This document shows, in pieces, positions 26,466 to 34,543 of a stretch of 49,203 bases of DNA. The notes under the pieces were generated by a model. That model did not search any database and was not told where the DNA came from. It saw nothing but the letters and a program-made list of their open reading frames with translations. This stretch comes from Bacteroidales bacterium (lineage in GTDB: Bacteria > Bacteroidota > Bacteroidia > Bacteroidales > UBA10428). The stretch spans positions 1 to 49,203 of the forward strand of contig JAFGQO010000020.1 of the NCBI GenBank assembly GCA_016935615.1, written 5' to 3'. The first letter of the stretch is position 1. Every line of letters begins with the position of its first letter. The translations under genes and the position numbers were made by a program.

Positions 26466-27419
26466 CTAATCTGTAACCGCAGGCCTTATTCCCTCTTTGG
26501 TCGGTATTACTTCCCTTATTGTGCCATCTTCGTTGTAATATAAGTAATCAACACACACCGATCTTCTGAATCCTCTGTAACGGAGTTCTTCGGAATCAGA
26601 AGGTTCATTTTCCAGGAACAGATCTGAATTATGGTAGAAAAGGTACCATTGTCCTTTGTACCCGACAATCGAGTGATGATTTGTACCACTATTCACTTCA
26701 TCCAGGATAACTCCTTTGTATTTGTACGGTCCGAGAGGGTGATCTGCCATACCATAGTATATCTTTTTGCCATTTGCCCGGCCTGAATAGGACATATAAT
26801 AGTTACCCTTATATTTATGAACCCACACAGCTTCAAAGAATTCATCGGTACCCATAATGATTTTTATGCTATCATCAAAAGAAATCATATCATCGTTCAA
26901 TCGTACGGCATTTACATCATTCTGACCAAAGAACAAGTAGGACACTCCATTATCGTCAACAAATATACAAGGATCGATTAAATCGCGAGTAGCTTTAACA
27001 CCCGGAGTTTGTCTTGTGATCAGGGGGCTCCCCAACGGATCAGTAAAAGGTCCTTCAGGATTTTCGCCAACGGCTACCCCGATAAAATCCTGGTCGGTAG
27101 GATAGTAGAAATAGTATTTCCCTTTGTAATACGCACAATCCGGGGCCCATGCTTCTTTCTCTGCCCATTTGATGTTTTTCAATGCAAGAGCCACTCCATG
27201 ATCGGTCCAGTTGACCAGGTCAGTTGACGAAAAAACATGCCAGTCGGTCATATCGAATGTGCGGGCTGAATCACGATCGTGCGATGGATAGAGGTACATT
27301 TTACCTTCAAAGACATGAGCCGACGGATCAGCCGTATACATATGCGTGATAATCGGATTTTGTGCGTAAACTGTGACGACAAATAAAAATACAACGGAGT
27401 ACAGAGAAATGGATTTCAT
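26466..27419 (-). CDS. GH43 family glycoside hydrolase (secreted)
   Basis: This 317-residue enzyme has a signal peptide ending VYAQ. It is a five-bladed propeller of the GH43 family, with the three expected acidic residues in place: D31 in TADPSAHVF (base), D149 in DLIDPCIF (pKa modulator) and E196 in FFEAVWVHK (acid). Other typical strands are AWAPDCAYYKGKYYFYYP and SGTNHHSIVGYKGQWYLFYH. GH43 enzymes release arabinose or xylose from plant or algal polysaccharides; the subfamily cannot be assigned by eye. It is 12 bp downstream of a racemase-family gene and probably shares its transcript, and no SusC/SusD pair is nearby. Confidence 0.9.
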   Translation of the reverse strand: MKSISLYSVVFLFVVTVYAQNPIITHMYTADPSAHVFEGKMYLYPSHDRDSARTFDMTDWHVFSSTDLVNWTDHGVALALKNIKWAEKEAWAPDCAYYKGKYYFYYPTDQDFIGVAVGENPEGPFTDPLGSPLITRQTPGVKATRDLIDPCIFVDDNGVSYLFFGQNDVNAVRLNDDMISFDDSIKIIMGTDEFFEAVWVHKYKGNYYMSYSGRANGKKIYYGMADHPLGPYKYKGVILDEVNSGTNHHSIVGYKGQWYLFYHNSDLFLENEPSDSEELRYRGFRRSVCVDYLYYNEDGTIREVIPTKEGIRPAVTD

Positions 27420-27431
27420 AGTACTTTGTTA

Positions 27432-28130
27432 TTATGTGTTCCGCAAACAATATTCGATAATGCTGTTAATATGTATATCTGCTGTGTCGATATAATTAAT
27501 ATCAAAATAGTTCTGATCAAAGATCAATGGCAGTTCCGTACAGCCAAGTACAAGGGAATCGATTGCTTTTTCAGCGATCATTGATTCTGTTATATCAATA
27601 AACCTTTTTTTTGTGCTGTCCTTCACAATGCCAACAGCCAGTTCGGAGAATATTTTTTCATGGATAAAGTCCTGGTCTTCGTTGCCGGGAACAAAAATTT
27701 CCATTTCGTATTTTGCAAAATGGACAGGATAAAAATCTGCCTTCATTGTGAATCCGGTGCCAAGCAATCCGATTTTTTTATTCATGCTCACTTTTTCAGC
27801 ATACCTGGCACTTTCTTCCACAATGCTGATCATCGGGATATTTGCATTCTTATTTATCTGATCGAAAACAATGTGGGGTGTATTGGATGTGATTGCAGCA
27901 AAATCGGCTCCCGCATCAGCGAGTGAATTAACTGCTCCGGATAACAAGGTAACTATTGAATCCAGGTCATTGTTCTCCAGAGAGGTTTTAAATTCGGACA
28001 TGTCCAAACTGTAAATGACGATTTCTGGAAACTGTCCGCCTGTTCTGTTCAGGTATCTGTTGATAAGTTCTGTATAATACAATTTCGTTGATTCCGGGCC
28101 AAGGCCACCAATAATTCCAGGTTTTTTCAT
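27432..28130 (-). CDS. Aspartate/glutamate racemase superfamily protein
   Basis: This 232-residue cytoplasmic protein starts with the family opening KPGIIGGLGPEST. Racemases of this family use two cysteines. The second is present (C197 in LVLGCTELPL), but the first site reads AITSNTPH with Ser82 where aspartate racemase has Cys. Broad-spectrum members such as E. coli YgeA also have a non-Cys residue at this place, so the protein may be a YgeA-like or one-base racemase, or a related isomerase. It lies 12 bp upstream of the GH43 gene, an odd pairing. An amino-acid racemase supplying D-amino acids is possible but unproven. Confidence 0.82.
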   Translation of the reverse strand: MKKPGIIGGLGPESTKLYYTELINRYLNRTGGQFPEIVIYSLDMSEFKTSLENNDLDSIVTLLSGAVNSLADAGADFAAITSNTPHIVFDQINKNANIPMISIVEESARYAEKVSMNKKIGLLGTGFTMKADFYPVHFAKYEMEIFVPGNEDQDFIHEKIFSELAVGIVKDSTKKRFIDITESMIAEKAIDSLVLGCTELPLIFDQNYFDINYIDTADIHINSIIEYCLRNT

Positions 28131-28275
28131 GGCAGAAGATTGGTAAACGTTGTTTATAATTCCTGGTTAAAATTAAGATTAAAATCCCAATCCTTTTTCT
28201 TCCATCCTGAATAATCACTCTGTTTTTATTTTATACTGCTTATAAAGGGGATTATTTTAGGTGATAATTGAAATA

Positions 28276-28309
28276 TTGATTAACTTAATGTATAGATAGT
28301 ATACTTTTG
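28276..28309 (+). promoter_or_regulatory. Candidate Bacteroidota-type promoter for the outer-membrane protein gene
   Basis: TACTTTTG at 28302-28309 fits the Bacteroidota -7 consensus TAnnTTTG. A TTG lies 23 bases upstream at 28276-28278, slightly farther than the common spacing. The start codon at 28369 is about 60 bp downstream, leaving room for a leader. The match is by eye only. Confidence 0.4.
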
Positions 28310-28368
28310 CCGTTCATGAACCATACAATTAAGGATCATTATAGCCAAATAATATAAATTCAGTAACT

Positions 28369-29661
28369 ATGAAAAAAATATTGATTATACTCTGTTTGAT
28401 CACTATAGCAGTGCATATTTCCGCCCAGGAAACTCAGGAAGAGAAAAAATTCGGCATTTCCTTCTCAGGATATGTAAAAAGTGACTTTTTTTTTGACACA
28501 AGACAGGTAACTGCTGCACGTGAAGGGCACTTTCTTTTCTGGCCCAGTGCTGAAGTTCAGGATGAAAACGGCGATGACATCAATGCAAAGGCAAATTTCA
28601 ATTTTCTTGCCGTTCAATCCAGATTGACGGGAAAGATTTCCGGACCTGACGCTCTTGGTGCAAAAACATCGGCACTTGTTGAAGGTGATTTTTTTGCTCA
28701 GACAAATGCAAACATCAATCTCTTTCGTTTAAGACATGCGTTTATTAAGCTCAACTGGAAAACTACAGAGTTAATGACAGGTCAGTACTGGAATCCTCTG
28801 TTTGTTGCCGATTGTTATCCCGGTACAGTTTCCTTTAATACAGGTACTCCTCTGCAATCTTTTGCCCGGAATCCGCAAGTAAGGCTTACCCAGAATGTCG
28901 GCAATTTTAAAATAATACTTGCAGCCCTGGCACAAAGAGATTATTCAACCTGGAACGACAAAAATGCTGCTTCATCAGAGTACCTGAGAAATTCTGACAT
29001 ACCTGATATGCATTTGCAACTTCATTATAAAACCAAGAACGAAGATGCCGGAACAAGCTTTTTAATTGGTGCCGGGGTAGCATATAAAACGATCGTTCCA
29101 CGATTGTCTTCCACGATCGAAGTAAATGATACCTTATCATACACCTATAAAGTAGATGAAAAGCTGGGTGGAATGACTGCAATGGCATTTACCAAAATAC
29201 AATTAAAACCTGTCACGATTAAATTGCAGGCACGTTATGGTGAAAATATATCCGATGTTCTTTCCGTAAGTGGATTCGCAGTGAAGGAAGTTACGAACGA
29301 TTTAACCGGAGAAAGGACCTATACAGCGTTTAAAAACATTACCTTTTGGGGAGAAGTACATACCCATGGAGAAAAAATCCAGTTTGGTGTTTTCGGAGGG
29401 TATCTGAAGAACCTTGGAACAAAAGAGAAAATGTCGGACGCTGATAATACGAAATTTGGTTTCGGTTACGATATTGAATCCCTGATACGGATTTCCCCGA
29501 GAATACTATACAACATTAATAAAGTAAGACTGGCTTTGGAGTTTGAATATACGGCAGCCAGCTTTGGTGATGAAAACAGTTATGATTTGAATTCTATACC
29601 TTCAAGTACAACAACAGTGGTAAATCTCAGGACCCTTCTGAGCGTATACTATTTCTTTTAG
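28369..29661 (+). CDS. Predicted outer-membrane beta-barrel (porin-like) protein
   Basis: This 430-residue protein has a signal peptide ending HISAQ. The mature protein is a succession of amphipathic strands (ISFSGYVKSDFFFDTRQ, NFLAVQSRLTGKI, ALVEGDFFAQTNANINLFRLRHAFIKLNW) and ends in Tyr-Phe-Phe, the usual signal for outer-membrane insertion. The opening pattern and the RLRHAF...TGQYWNP strand pair resemble Bacteroidota porin-like proteins, but I do not recognise a named family. It is monocistronic, with a putative promoter upstream and a terminator hairpin 20 bp after the stop. Substrate and role are unknown. Confidence 0.75.
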   Translation: MKKILIILCLITIAVHISAQETQEEKKFGISFSGYVKSDFFFDTRQVTAAREGHFLFWPSAEVQDENGDDINAKANFNFLAVQSRLTGKISGPDALGAKTSALVEGDFFAQTNANINLFRLRHAFIKLNWKTTELMTGQYWNPLFVADCYPGTVSFNTGTPLQSFARNPQVRLTQNVGNFKIILAALAQRDYSTWNDKNAASSEYLRNSDIPDMHLQLHYKTKNEDAGTSFLIGAGVAYKTIVPRLSSTIEVNDTLSYTYKVDEKLGGMTAMAFTKIQLKPVTIKLQARYGENISDVLSVSGFAVKEVTNDLTGERTYTAFKNITFWGEVHTHGEKIQFGVFGGYLKNLGTKEKMSDADNTKFGFGYDIESLIRISPRILYNINKVRLALEFEYTAASFGDENSYDLNSIPSSTTTVVNLRTLLSVYYFF

Positions 29662-29680
29662 ATAATACAACGAAATTTAA

Positions 29681-29703
29681 CCTCCGGAATTCTTTTCCGG
29701 AGG
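29681..29703. terminator. Hairpin terminator between convergent genes
   Basis: A perfect 9-bp stem, CCTCCGGAA ... TTCCGGAGG, with a five-base loop lies between the stop of the porin-like gene (+) and the stop of the flavoprotein gene (-). AT-rich tracts flank both sides, so it probably serves both genes. Confidence 0.7.
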
Positions 29704-29717
29704 GCTTATTGTGGAAA

Positions 29718-30320
29718 TTAAATCATTTCCGCAGGGAAATACCGTATCATTACATCTTCCACTTCCTTCAACCACAATATCCTTTCTTCTTCTGTACTTG
29801 TAACCATAACTCTGAACATCCTACGATAGAAATTCTTGATGCCGCATAAATAGAAAATACAGTTTTTCCAGATGGTTTCCAGGGGATCGAGAAAAATATT
29901 TTCTTCCCTTTCTCTGCTGGTATCCGATGTATTGAAAACGATTGCTGCTTTTGCATTTAATAATCCAACGGGGACTCCTTCTCCTTTATCTCCATCTCTG
30001 AATTCATATGCTATTCCGGGTCTGAATACACGGTCAATCCACCCCTTAAGAATTGCAGGAGGCTGTCCCCACCAGTTCGGATGAATAACAATGATTCCGT
30101 CACATTTTCTGATTTCGTTACAGTAGGTATCAATTGCTTTATCCGTTTTGCTGTTCATGGGTATTTCTTCGGCACTAAGTACAGGATCAAATTCTTCTCT
30201 GTACAGATCATGCAACTTCACCGTATGTCCCCGCTCTTTAAGGATTTTGCTGCAGGCACCGGCAATGGCGTGATTGAAACTGTTCTTTGAAGGATGAGCA
30301 AGTATGATCGATACATTCAT
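29718..30320 (-). CDS. NAD(P)H:quinone-reductase-like flavoprotein (flavodoxin_2 fold)
   Basis: This 200-residue cytoplasmic flavodoxin-fold protein resembles the KefF/MdaB/NQO1 group. The FAD/FMN phosphate loop is ILAHPSKNSFNHAIA (residues 6-20), and the signature IIVIHPNWWGQPPAILKGWIDRVFRPGIAYEF follows near 77-108. Enzymes of this group reduce quinones or electrophiles by two electrons at the expense of NAD(P)H. It lies just downstream of the terminator that ends the hydrogenase/CBS cluster and is probably transcribed separately. The link with the redox cluster is positional only. Confidence 0.87.
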   Translation of the reverse strand: MNVSIILAHPSKNSFNHAIAGACSKILKERGHTVKLHDLYREEFDPVLSAEEIPMNSKTDKAIDTYCNEIRKCDGIIVIHPNWWGQPPAILKGWIDRVFRPGIAYEFRDGDKGEGVPVGLLNAKAAIVFNTSDTSREREENIFLDPLETIWKNCIFYLCGIKNFYRRMFRVMVTSTEEERILWLKEVEDVMIRYFPAEMI

Positions 30321-30330
30321 AACAAAAAAA

Positions 30331-30352
30331 TAAAGTCCCGTAAGGGACTTTA
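30331..30352 (-). terminator. Rho-independent terminator closing the hydrogenase/CBS cluster
   Basis: The hairpin TAAAGTCCC-GTAA-GGGACTTTA has a 9-bp stem and a four-base loop. On the minus strand it is followed by a run of seven T. It lies 33 bp beyond the stop of the CBS gene and just before the start of the next minus-strand gene, so it marks the 3' end of the cluster. Confidence 0.87.
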
Positions 30353-30385
30353 AGTTACTTTTTATTTTACAAAGGTACGGACAAA

Positions 30386-30826
30386 TTAAGGTAAAGTTTT
30401 ACCCAGTATGTAATCTTCAAGTTGTTTTATTGTATGAGTATGGCCTTGTATGATCTTATTTACAATATCACCAATAGAAACAATACCAATGACCTTTTTC
30501 TCATCCATAACCGGCAGATGTCTGACCCTGTGGTCTGTCATGATTTGCATGCATTCGTCAGTTGTGGCAGTCGGTTTTACATAGAATATTCTCTCAGATA
30601 ATAAATCTCCGACAATGGACTCTTTTGAAGATTTTCCTTTCAGGATAATTTTTCTGGCATAATCACGTTCTGAGAATACTCCGACAACCTGGTTGTCTTT
30701 CATAACCAGCAATGCCCCGATATTCTTCCCGGCCATTTTTTTCAGCGCTTCATATACTGTGGCTTCCGGGCCTATGGTATATATTTTATAGCCTTTTTCT
30801 TCAAGAATATCTTTTACTGAATACAT
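30386..30826 (-). CDS. Two-CBS-domain protein
   Basis: This 146-residue soluble protein consists of a CBS pair. The first CBS (about residues 1-70) has the ligand-contact segment VVGVFSERDYARKI; the second (75-135) has HLPVMDEKKVIGIVSIGDIVNKII. CBS pairs bind adenosine nucleotides (AMP, ATP, SAM) and in some cases NADH, and usually regulate a partner. It lies 176 bp after the hydrogenase maturation protease gene in the same direction and before the terminator at 30331. A regulatory link between energy charge and the hydrogenase is a reasonable but unproven inference. Stand-alone CBS pairs of this length are common in many bacteria. Confidence 0.88.
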   Translation of the reverse strand: MYSVKDILEEKGYKIYTIGPEATVYEALKKMAGKNIGALLVMKDNQVVGVFSERDYARKIILKGKSSKESIVGDLLSERIFYVKPTATTDECMQIMTDHRVRHLPVMDEKKVIGIVSIGDIVNKIIQGHTHTIKQLEDYILGKTLP

Positions 30827-31002
30827 GATCTATAATTTTAAATTGATACTATCTTAACAAGATGTTCAGAGTTTTTTTGAAAGATAATAAAAAATAACAA
30901 TTTCATCAAAGCTCTTTCGTTTAATAAAACATAACTTTTTTCTGTGCTTTTGCCATTTTTATAAAAACAGAGAATTCTGATGGTTGATTTATTATCTGAT
31001 CT

Positions 31003-31521
31003 TCAGTTTAAAGCAAATTCATTGGATAACATTCCAATTTCTGCTGACAGTAGAATATTTAACATGAGCTTCTGAACTTTTTTCAATAGCTCAGGATATT
31101 TTTTTTCCAAGGTTGAAGACAATTGGTCGCTGAACGTCATGAACTCAACTATTTCAATGGCTATTATATCTATCTGATCAGGAAGTTTAAGACCGGACTC
31201 CCTGCCGAATTTCATAGCTGTAATAAAAGAAATATCATGAAAATTGGAAACATGCATCGATTGCCGGAAGTTGCCGGGTGTGAAATGATAGATATTTCCC
31301 GGTATACCATTGGAAGTTTTAATGGCATCGATCATGATCACGGATTTATATCCCTCCATCATTTCAATGATTTCCAATCCTCCACAACTGGCGTTCTTAA
31401 AATCGAGAGAGGATTTGCGAAAATGTTTCTCCAGATCGTGAACCAGCTTAATTCCTATTCCGTCATCAGACAGGATTTCGTTTCCCAATCCTATAATGAG
31501 GGTTGTTTCATTTTGGTTCAT
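31003..31521 (-). CDS. [NiFe]-hydrogenase maturation endopeptidase (HyaD/HycI-like)
   Basis: This 172-residue protease removes the C-terminal tail of the hydrogenase large subunit after nickel insertion. The nickel-sensing residues of the family are present: E15 in GLGNEILSDDGIG, D64 in VIMIDAIK, and H94 in NFHDISF. The gene begins 9 bp after the mvhA stop, so each hydrogenase operon transcript carries its own protease. The substrate is most likely the neighbouring large subunit, which has an uncleaved tail after its final His. The C-terminal ~25 residues are an extra helix-rich stretch of no obvious meaning. The general maturation factors (HypA-F) are not in the window. Confidence 0.92.
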   Translation of the reverse strand: MNQNETTLIIGLGNEILSDDGIGIKLVHDLEKHFRKSSLDFKNASCGGLEIIEMMEGYKSVIMIDAIKTSNGIPGNIYHFTPGNFRQSMHVSNFHDISFITAMKFGRESGLKLPDQIDIIAIEIVEFMTFSDQLSSTLEKKYPELLKKVQKLMLNILLSAEIGMLSNEFALN

Positions 31522-31530
31522 ATAGCAGAG

Positions 31531-32997
31531 TTAAGGTTTTCTCTTTACGGTTCTGATTATTTCTCCCTTAGAATTTCTGAAGTTCACGACCAGAGGCATC
31601 TCACCGGGTAGTGAATGAGTTGCACAGGAGAAGCAGGGATCATAGGCTCTGAAAGCCATTTCGATCATGTTTAGAATACCGTCTGTCACTTCCACCCCTT
31701 TTTTAATGATATTCTGAGCTGCTTTCTTCAGCGACATGCATATGGCTGCATTGTTGTTTGTGGTACCCACAATAATGTTCACCCTGGTAACGATCCCTTT
31801 TTTGTCTGTCCAATAATGATGTGTCAGTGTACCTCGCTGTGCTTCCACAATACCAATACCTTCACCAACTACCTTTTCAGGCATGTTCCGTAACTCTTTT
31901 CCTATGATCTCAGGATCTTCAATGAGTTCCAGGCAATGCTCCGAAGCATACAGCAATTCAATCAATCGCGCCCAGTGCATGACCAGGGTTGAATGGACAG
32001 GTTTACCACCCAGGGTATTGTACATGCCTTCATATTCTTTCTGTGCAAGAGGAGTGGCCATTCCATTTGCTGCATTAAGACGTGAGAGGGGTGTGGCATG
32101 ATAAACACCCGAATGAGCACCTTCTTTGAATCCGTTCCATCCTTTTTGTTTCAGGTATGGGAATTTCAGGTAGCTCCAGGGTTCAACCCTCTCAGCCACA
32201 TAATTCAGATACTCATTGGGAGAATATTTGCATAATTCCTTGCCTTCCGTATCGATAACCCTGACTTTTCCATCGTAGAAATTCACCTTATTATTCGAAT
32301 CTACAAGCCCCATGGAATGGATTTTCAGAGAATAGGGTCCATGAAGAATAAGATCAATATAATCCTTGTTGCTTAGAACCACATCGTTAAAGATTTTTAA
32401 TGAGAACTTTGAAAATTCAATAAATCCTTTGGCTTTTTCCACGATGTCATCCCGCTGTTCTGCTGTTAATCCTTTCTTTACACCTCCGGGTATGTTCATC
32501 ACAACATGGGTTTGATGCCCTCCGAGCAATGCCTGAATTTCCTGTGCCAGCCGCCGTTGTTTAATAACTTCCGTACCTGTTTCTTTTCCTACTCTGGCTA
32601 TTACACCCAGGATATTTCTTTCTTCCTTTTTCGCAGTGGGACCAACGATAAAGTCGGGTGCTGCAAGAGCATAAAAATGTGCAGTATGACTATGAATAAA
32701 GTGGGCCATGTAGAACAATTCGCGTAATTTTTTAGCCGTAGGAGTCGGCTCTATTCCATAGACGGCATCGGCGGCTTTCCCGGAAGCCATATGGTGACAC
32801 CCCGGACATACGCCGCATATTTTTGTAACGATTTGGGAGAGTTCTTCAACAGGGCGGCCTTCACAGAATTTTTCAAAACCACGCAACTCCGGTACCTGGA
32901 AATATACATTCTCAACCTCTCCGTCGTCATCACAGAATATTTCTATTTTGCCGTGTCCTTCAAGCCGTGTTATGGGATCAATGGTATATTGTTTCAT
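31531..32997 (-). CDS. mvhA: [NiFe]-hydrogenase large subunit, MvhA-like (group 3c type)
   Basis: This 488-residue catalytic subunit carries the Ni-Fe active site. The N-terminal L1 motif is KICGVCPGCHH with Ni/Fe ligands C61 and C64; the C-terminal L2 motif is DPCFSCATH with C455 and C458 and the processing His461. The 27 residues after His461 (starting SLPGEMPLVV) would be cut off by the protease encoded next door. RLEGHGKIEI near the start is typical. The neighbours MvhG, MvhD and HdrA-like proteins place it with cofactor-coupled Mvh-type enzymes and not with respiratory or bidirectional Hox enzymes. It starts 2 bp after the mvhG stop. Confidence 0.94.
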   Translation of the reverse strand: MKQYTIDPITRLEGHGKIEIFCDDDGEVENVYFQVPELRGFEKFCEGRPVEELSQIVTKICGVCPGCHHMASGKAADAVYGIEPTPTAKKLRELFYMAHFIHSHTAHFYALAAPDFIVGPTAKKEERNILGVIARVGKETGTEVIKQRRLAQEIQALLGGHQTHVVMNIPGGVKKGLTAEQRDDIVEKAKGFIEFSKFSLKIFNDVVLSNKDYIDLILHGPYSLKIHSMGLVDSNNKVNFYDGKVRVIDTEGKELCKYSPNEYLNYVAERVEPWSYLKFPYLKQKGWNGFKEGAHSGVYHATPLSRLNAANGMATPLAQKEYEGMYNTLGGKPVHSTLVMHWARLIELLYASEHCLELIEDPEIIGKELRNMPEKVVGEGIGIVEAQRGTLTHHYWTDKKGIVTRVNIIVGTTNNNAAICMSLKKAAQNIIKKGVEVTDGILNMIEMAFRAYDPCFSCATHSLPGEMPLVVNFRNSKGEIIRTVKRKP

Positions 32998-32999
32998 TA

Positions 33000-33983
33000 C
33001 TAATTGTTTTCAATAAGTTTACGACGAAGAATAGATCCGGGTAAGCTAAAGCGATAAAACGTACCTGCAGGGTCTTCAATTTGTTCTACAATTTTTGCGA
33101 TTTCATCAGGTTTATCATAATCGATCATAGTTGCAATAGCCGACATCATTTTTGATCCGGGATCAGGTGATGTTGACGGTGGGCCATAACATCCCCGGCA
33201 GGGGCTGTTACCTTCGATGCAACGGAAACCACAACCACAGCGAGTAGCCGGACCCATGCATATCAAACCCTGCTCCAGGAAGCATGTTTCGCCATCGTCA
33301 ATTACCTCAGTGGGACGTTTGAATTCCCTGATACGTTTTTTATCAGTTTTTATCCTTTTACATTCATCGCACTGTGTTTTTTCGGAAGCTCCCACTACTG
33401 ATCCGTTAGGAGGTAATTCTGCCCCGGTAACAATAGCCATAAATACGTCAACCAGGCGTTCGGTTTGCGGCGGACAACCGGGCAGGTAATAATCAACATC
33501 GACTACCTGATCCAAAGGCCTGACATCATTATAAAACTCGGGAAGTGTAAGTGTTCCTTCAGGCACCTTAAAACTTGTCAGGGGAATGGTCTTCTTTTTA
33601 TTGACAGTCGATTCACTGTTGATATAGACTCTCTCAAATATTTGTTCTCTGTTATTAAAATTGGCCAGTCCCGGAATTCCTCCTAAATGGGCACAGCTTC
33701 CGTATGCAACCAATATCTTGGTTTTTTTCCGGAGAAGTTTTGCTATGTGTTTATTTTCACTGTTTCGCACGGCACCATTAAAGAGTGTGACATCGATATA
33801 ACCATCGTCCATAGCTTCCACATCGGCATATTTTGTATCAAGTGCAATAGGCCAGAACACCAGATCGGCTGCCGCAACAACGTCGAATAGTTTTTCATGG
33901 ACATCGAGAACCGATACGCAACAGCCACCGCACGCAGCACCCCAGTATACAGCCAGTTTAAGTTTTGGTTTTTCGTTCGACAT
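33000..33983 (-). CDS. mvhG: [NiFe]-hydrogenase small subunit, MvhG-like
   Basis: The ATG at 33983 gives 327 residues; a TTG three codons upstream (33992) is also in frame. The proximal-cluster motif YWGAACGGCCVSVLD (C18, C21) and AYGSCAHLGG define the hydrogenase small-subunit fold. The C-terminal third is cysteine-rich (GLICMGPATRCGCGFRCIEGNSPCRGCYGP) and supplies the medial and distal Fe-S clusters. There is no Tat signal, so the enzyme is cytoplasmic. It relays electrons from MvhA to MvhD. A 121-bp gap with a small hairpin separates it from mvhD, and the mvhA start is 2 bp past its stop. Confidence 0.92.
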   Translation of the reverse strand: MSNEKPKLKLAVYWGAACGGCCVSVLDVHEKLFDVVAAADLVFWPIALDTKYADVEAMDDGYIDVTLFNGAVRNSENKHIAKLLRKKTKILVAYGSCAHLGGIPGLANFNNREQIFERVYINSESTVNKKKTIPLTSFKVPEGTLTLPEFYNDVRPLDQVVDVDYYLPGCPPQTERLVDVFMAIVTGAELPPNGSVVGASEKTQCDECKRIKTDKKRIREFKRPTEVIDDGETCFLEQGLICMGPATRCGCGFRCIEGNSPCRGCYGPPSTSPDPGSKMMSAIATMIDYDKPDEIAKIVEQIEDPAGTFYRFSLPGSILRRKLIENN

Positions 33984-34081
33984 TTTTATCAAAGTTCAAA
34001 GTTTTGTATTCAATGTTTTGTTTTCAAATATGAGTTGTTTACCCGAAATCAACTCAGGAATTTAACAAATAAACCTATGTA

Positions 34082-34095
34082 GCCTGTAGACAGGC
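34082..34095. other. Small hairpin in the mvhD-mvhG gap
   Basis: GCCTG-TAGA-CAGGC forms a 5-bp stem with a four-base loop in the only sizeable gap of the hdr/mvh cluster, just after the mvhD stop. It is too short and has no T-tract on the minus strand for a confident terminator. It could influence mRNA processing or relative subunit levels. Confidence 0.3.
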
Positions 34096-34104
34096 ATTTC
34101 AACA

Positions 34105-34530
34105 TTAAGTAAGTGTTTCCATCACTCCTTTTACTGTACAGGGCCCCAGCTTTCTTATGGTTTCGGTAAATTCATTTGCCAGGGCAGCAAACTGCTTTCC
34201 TTCGCTGGCACTGATCCATTCCAGTCGCATTCTTTCTTTTTTAATACCCATCTGCTCGAGGTATTTTTGTAAAAGCTGGTACCTTCTGAGGCATTTATAG
34301 TTGCCTTCCTGGTAATGACAATCTCCCGGATGACAACCGCACATGAGTACTCCATCGGCCCCTTCGCGAAATGCTTTTAGAACAAATGTCGGTTCAATGC
34401 GACCTGAACACATGATACGTATTGTACGCAGGTTTGGTGCGTAGGGTATGCGTGATGTTCCTGCCAGGTCAGCTCCTGTGTAGGAGCACCAGTTGCAAAG
34501 AAATGAGACTATTGCTGGTTCGAATGCCAT
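34105..34530 (-). CDS. mvhD: MvhD-like electron-transfer subunit ([2Fe-2S])
   Basis: This 141-residue MvhD/FlpD-type protein links the hydrogenase to HdrA. Conserved cysteines are C12 and C15 ([18 protein letters not shown]), C41 (IMCSGRIEP), and C64, C66 and C71 ([19 protein letters not shown], also C80), the usual pattern for the [2Fe-2S] cluster of this family. The length is normal. It starts 13 bp after the HdrA-like a stop, the same HdrA-MvhD order as in methanogens and other bacteria with Hdr-linked hydrogenases. Electrons from H2 would pass MvhA, MvhG, MvhD and then to the flavin of an HdrA-like protein. Confidence 0.93.
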   Translation of the reverse strand: MAFEPAIVSFLCNWCSYTGADLAGTSRIPYAPNLRTIRIMCSGRIEPTFVLKAFREGADGVLMCGCHPGDCHYQEGNYKCLRRYQLLQKYLEQMGIKKERMRLEWISASEGKQFAALANEFTETIRKLGPCTVKGVMETLT

Positions 34531-34543
34531 TAGTATATTGTTT

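Noticed and set aside
24341..28130. Polysaccharide utilisation locus
   Set aside because: GH13 and GH43 genes are close, but there is no SusC/SusD pair, no regulator, and a 370-bp gap lies between them.
34082..34095. Transcription terminator splitting the hdr/mvh operon
   Set aside because: A 5-bp stem without a T-tract on the coding strand is too weak; genes on both sides encode one complex.
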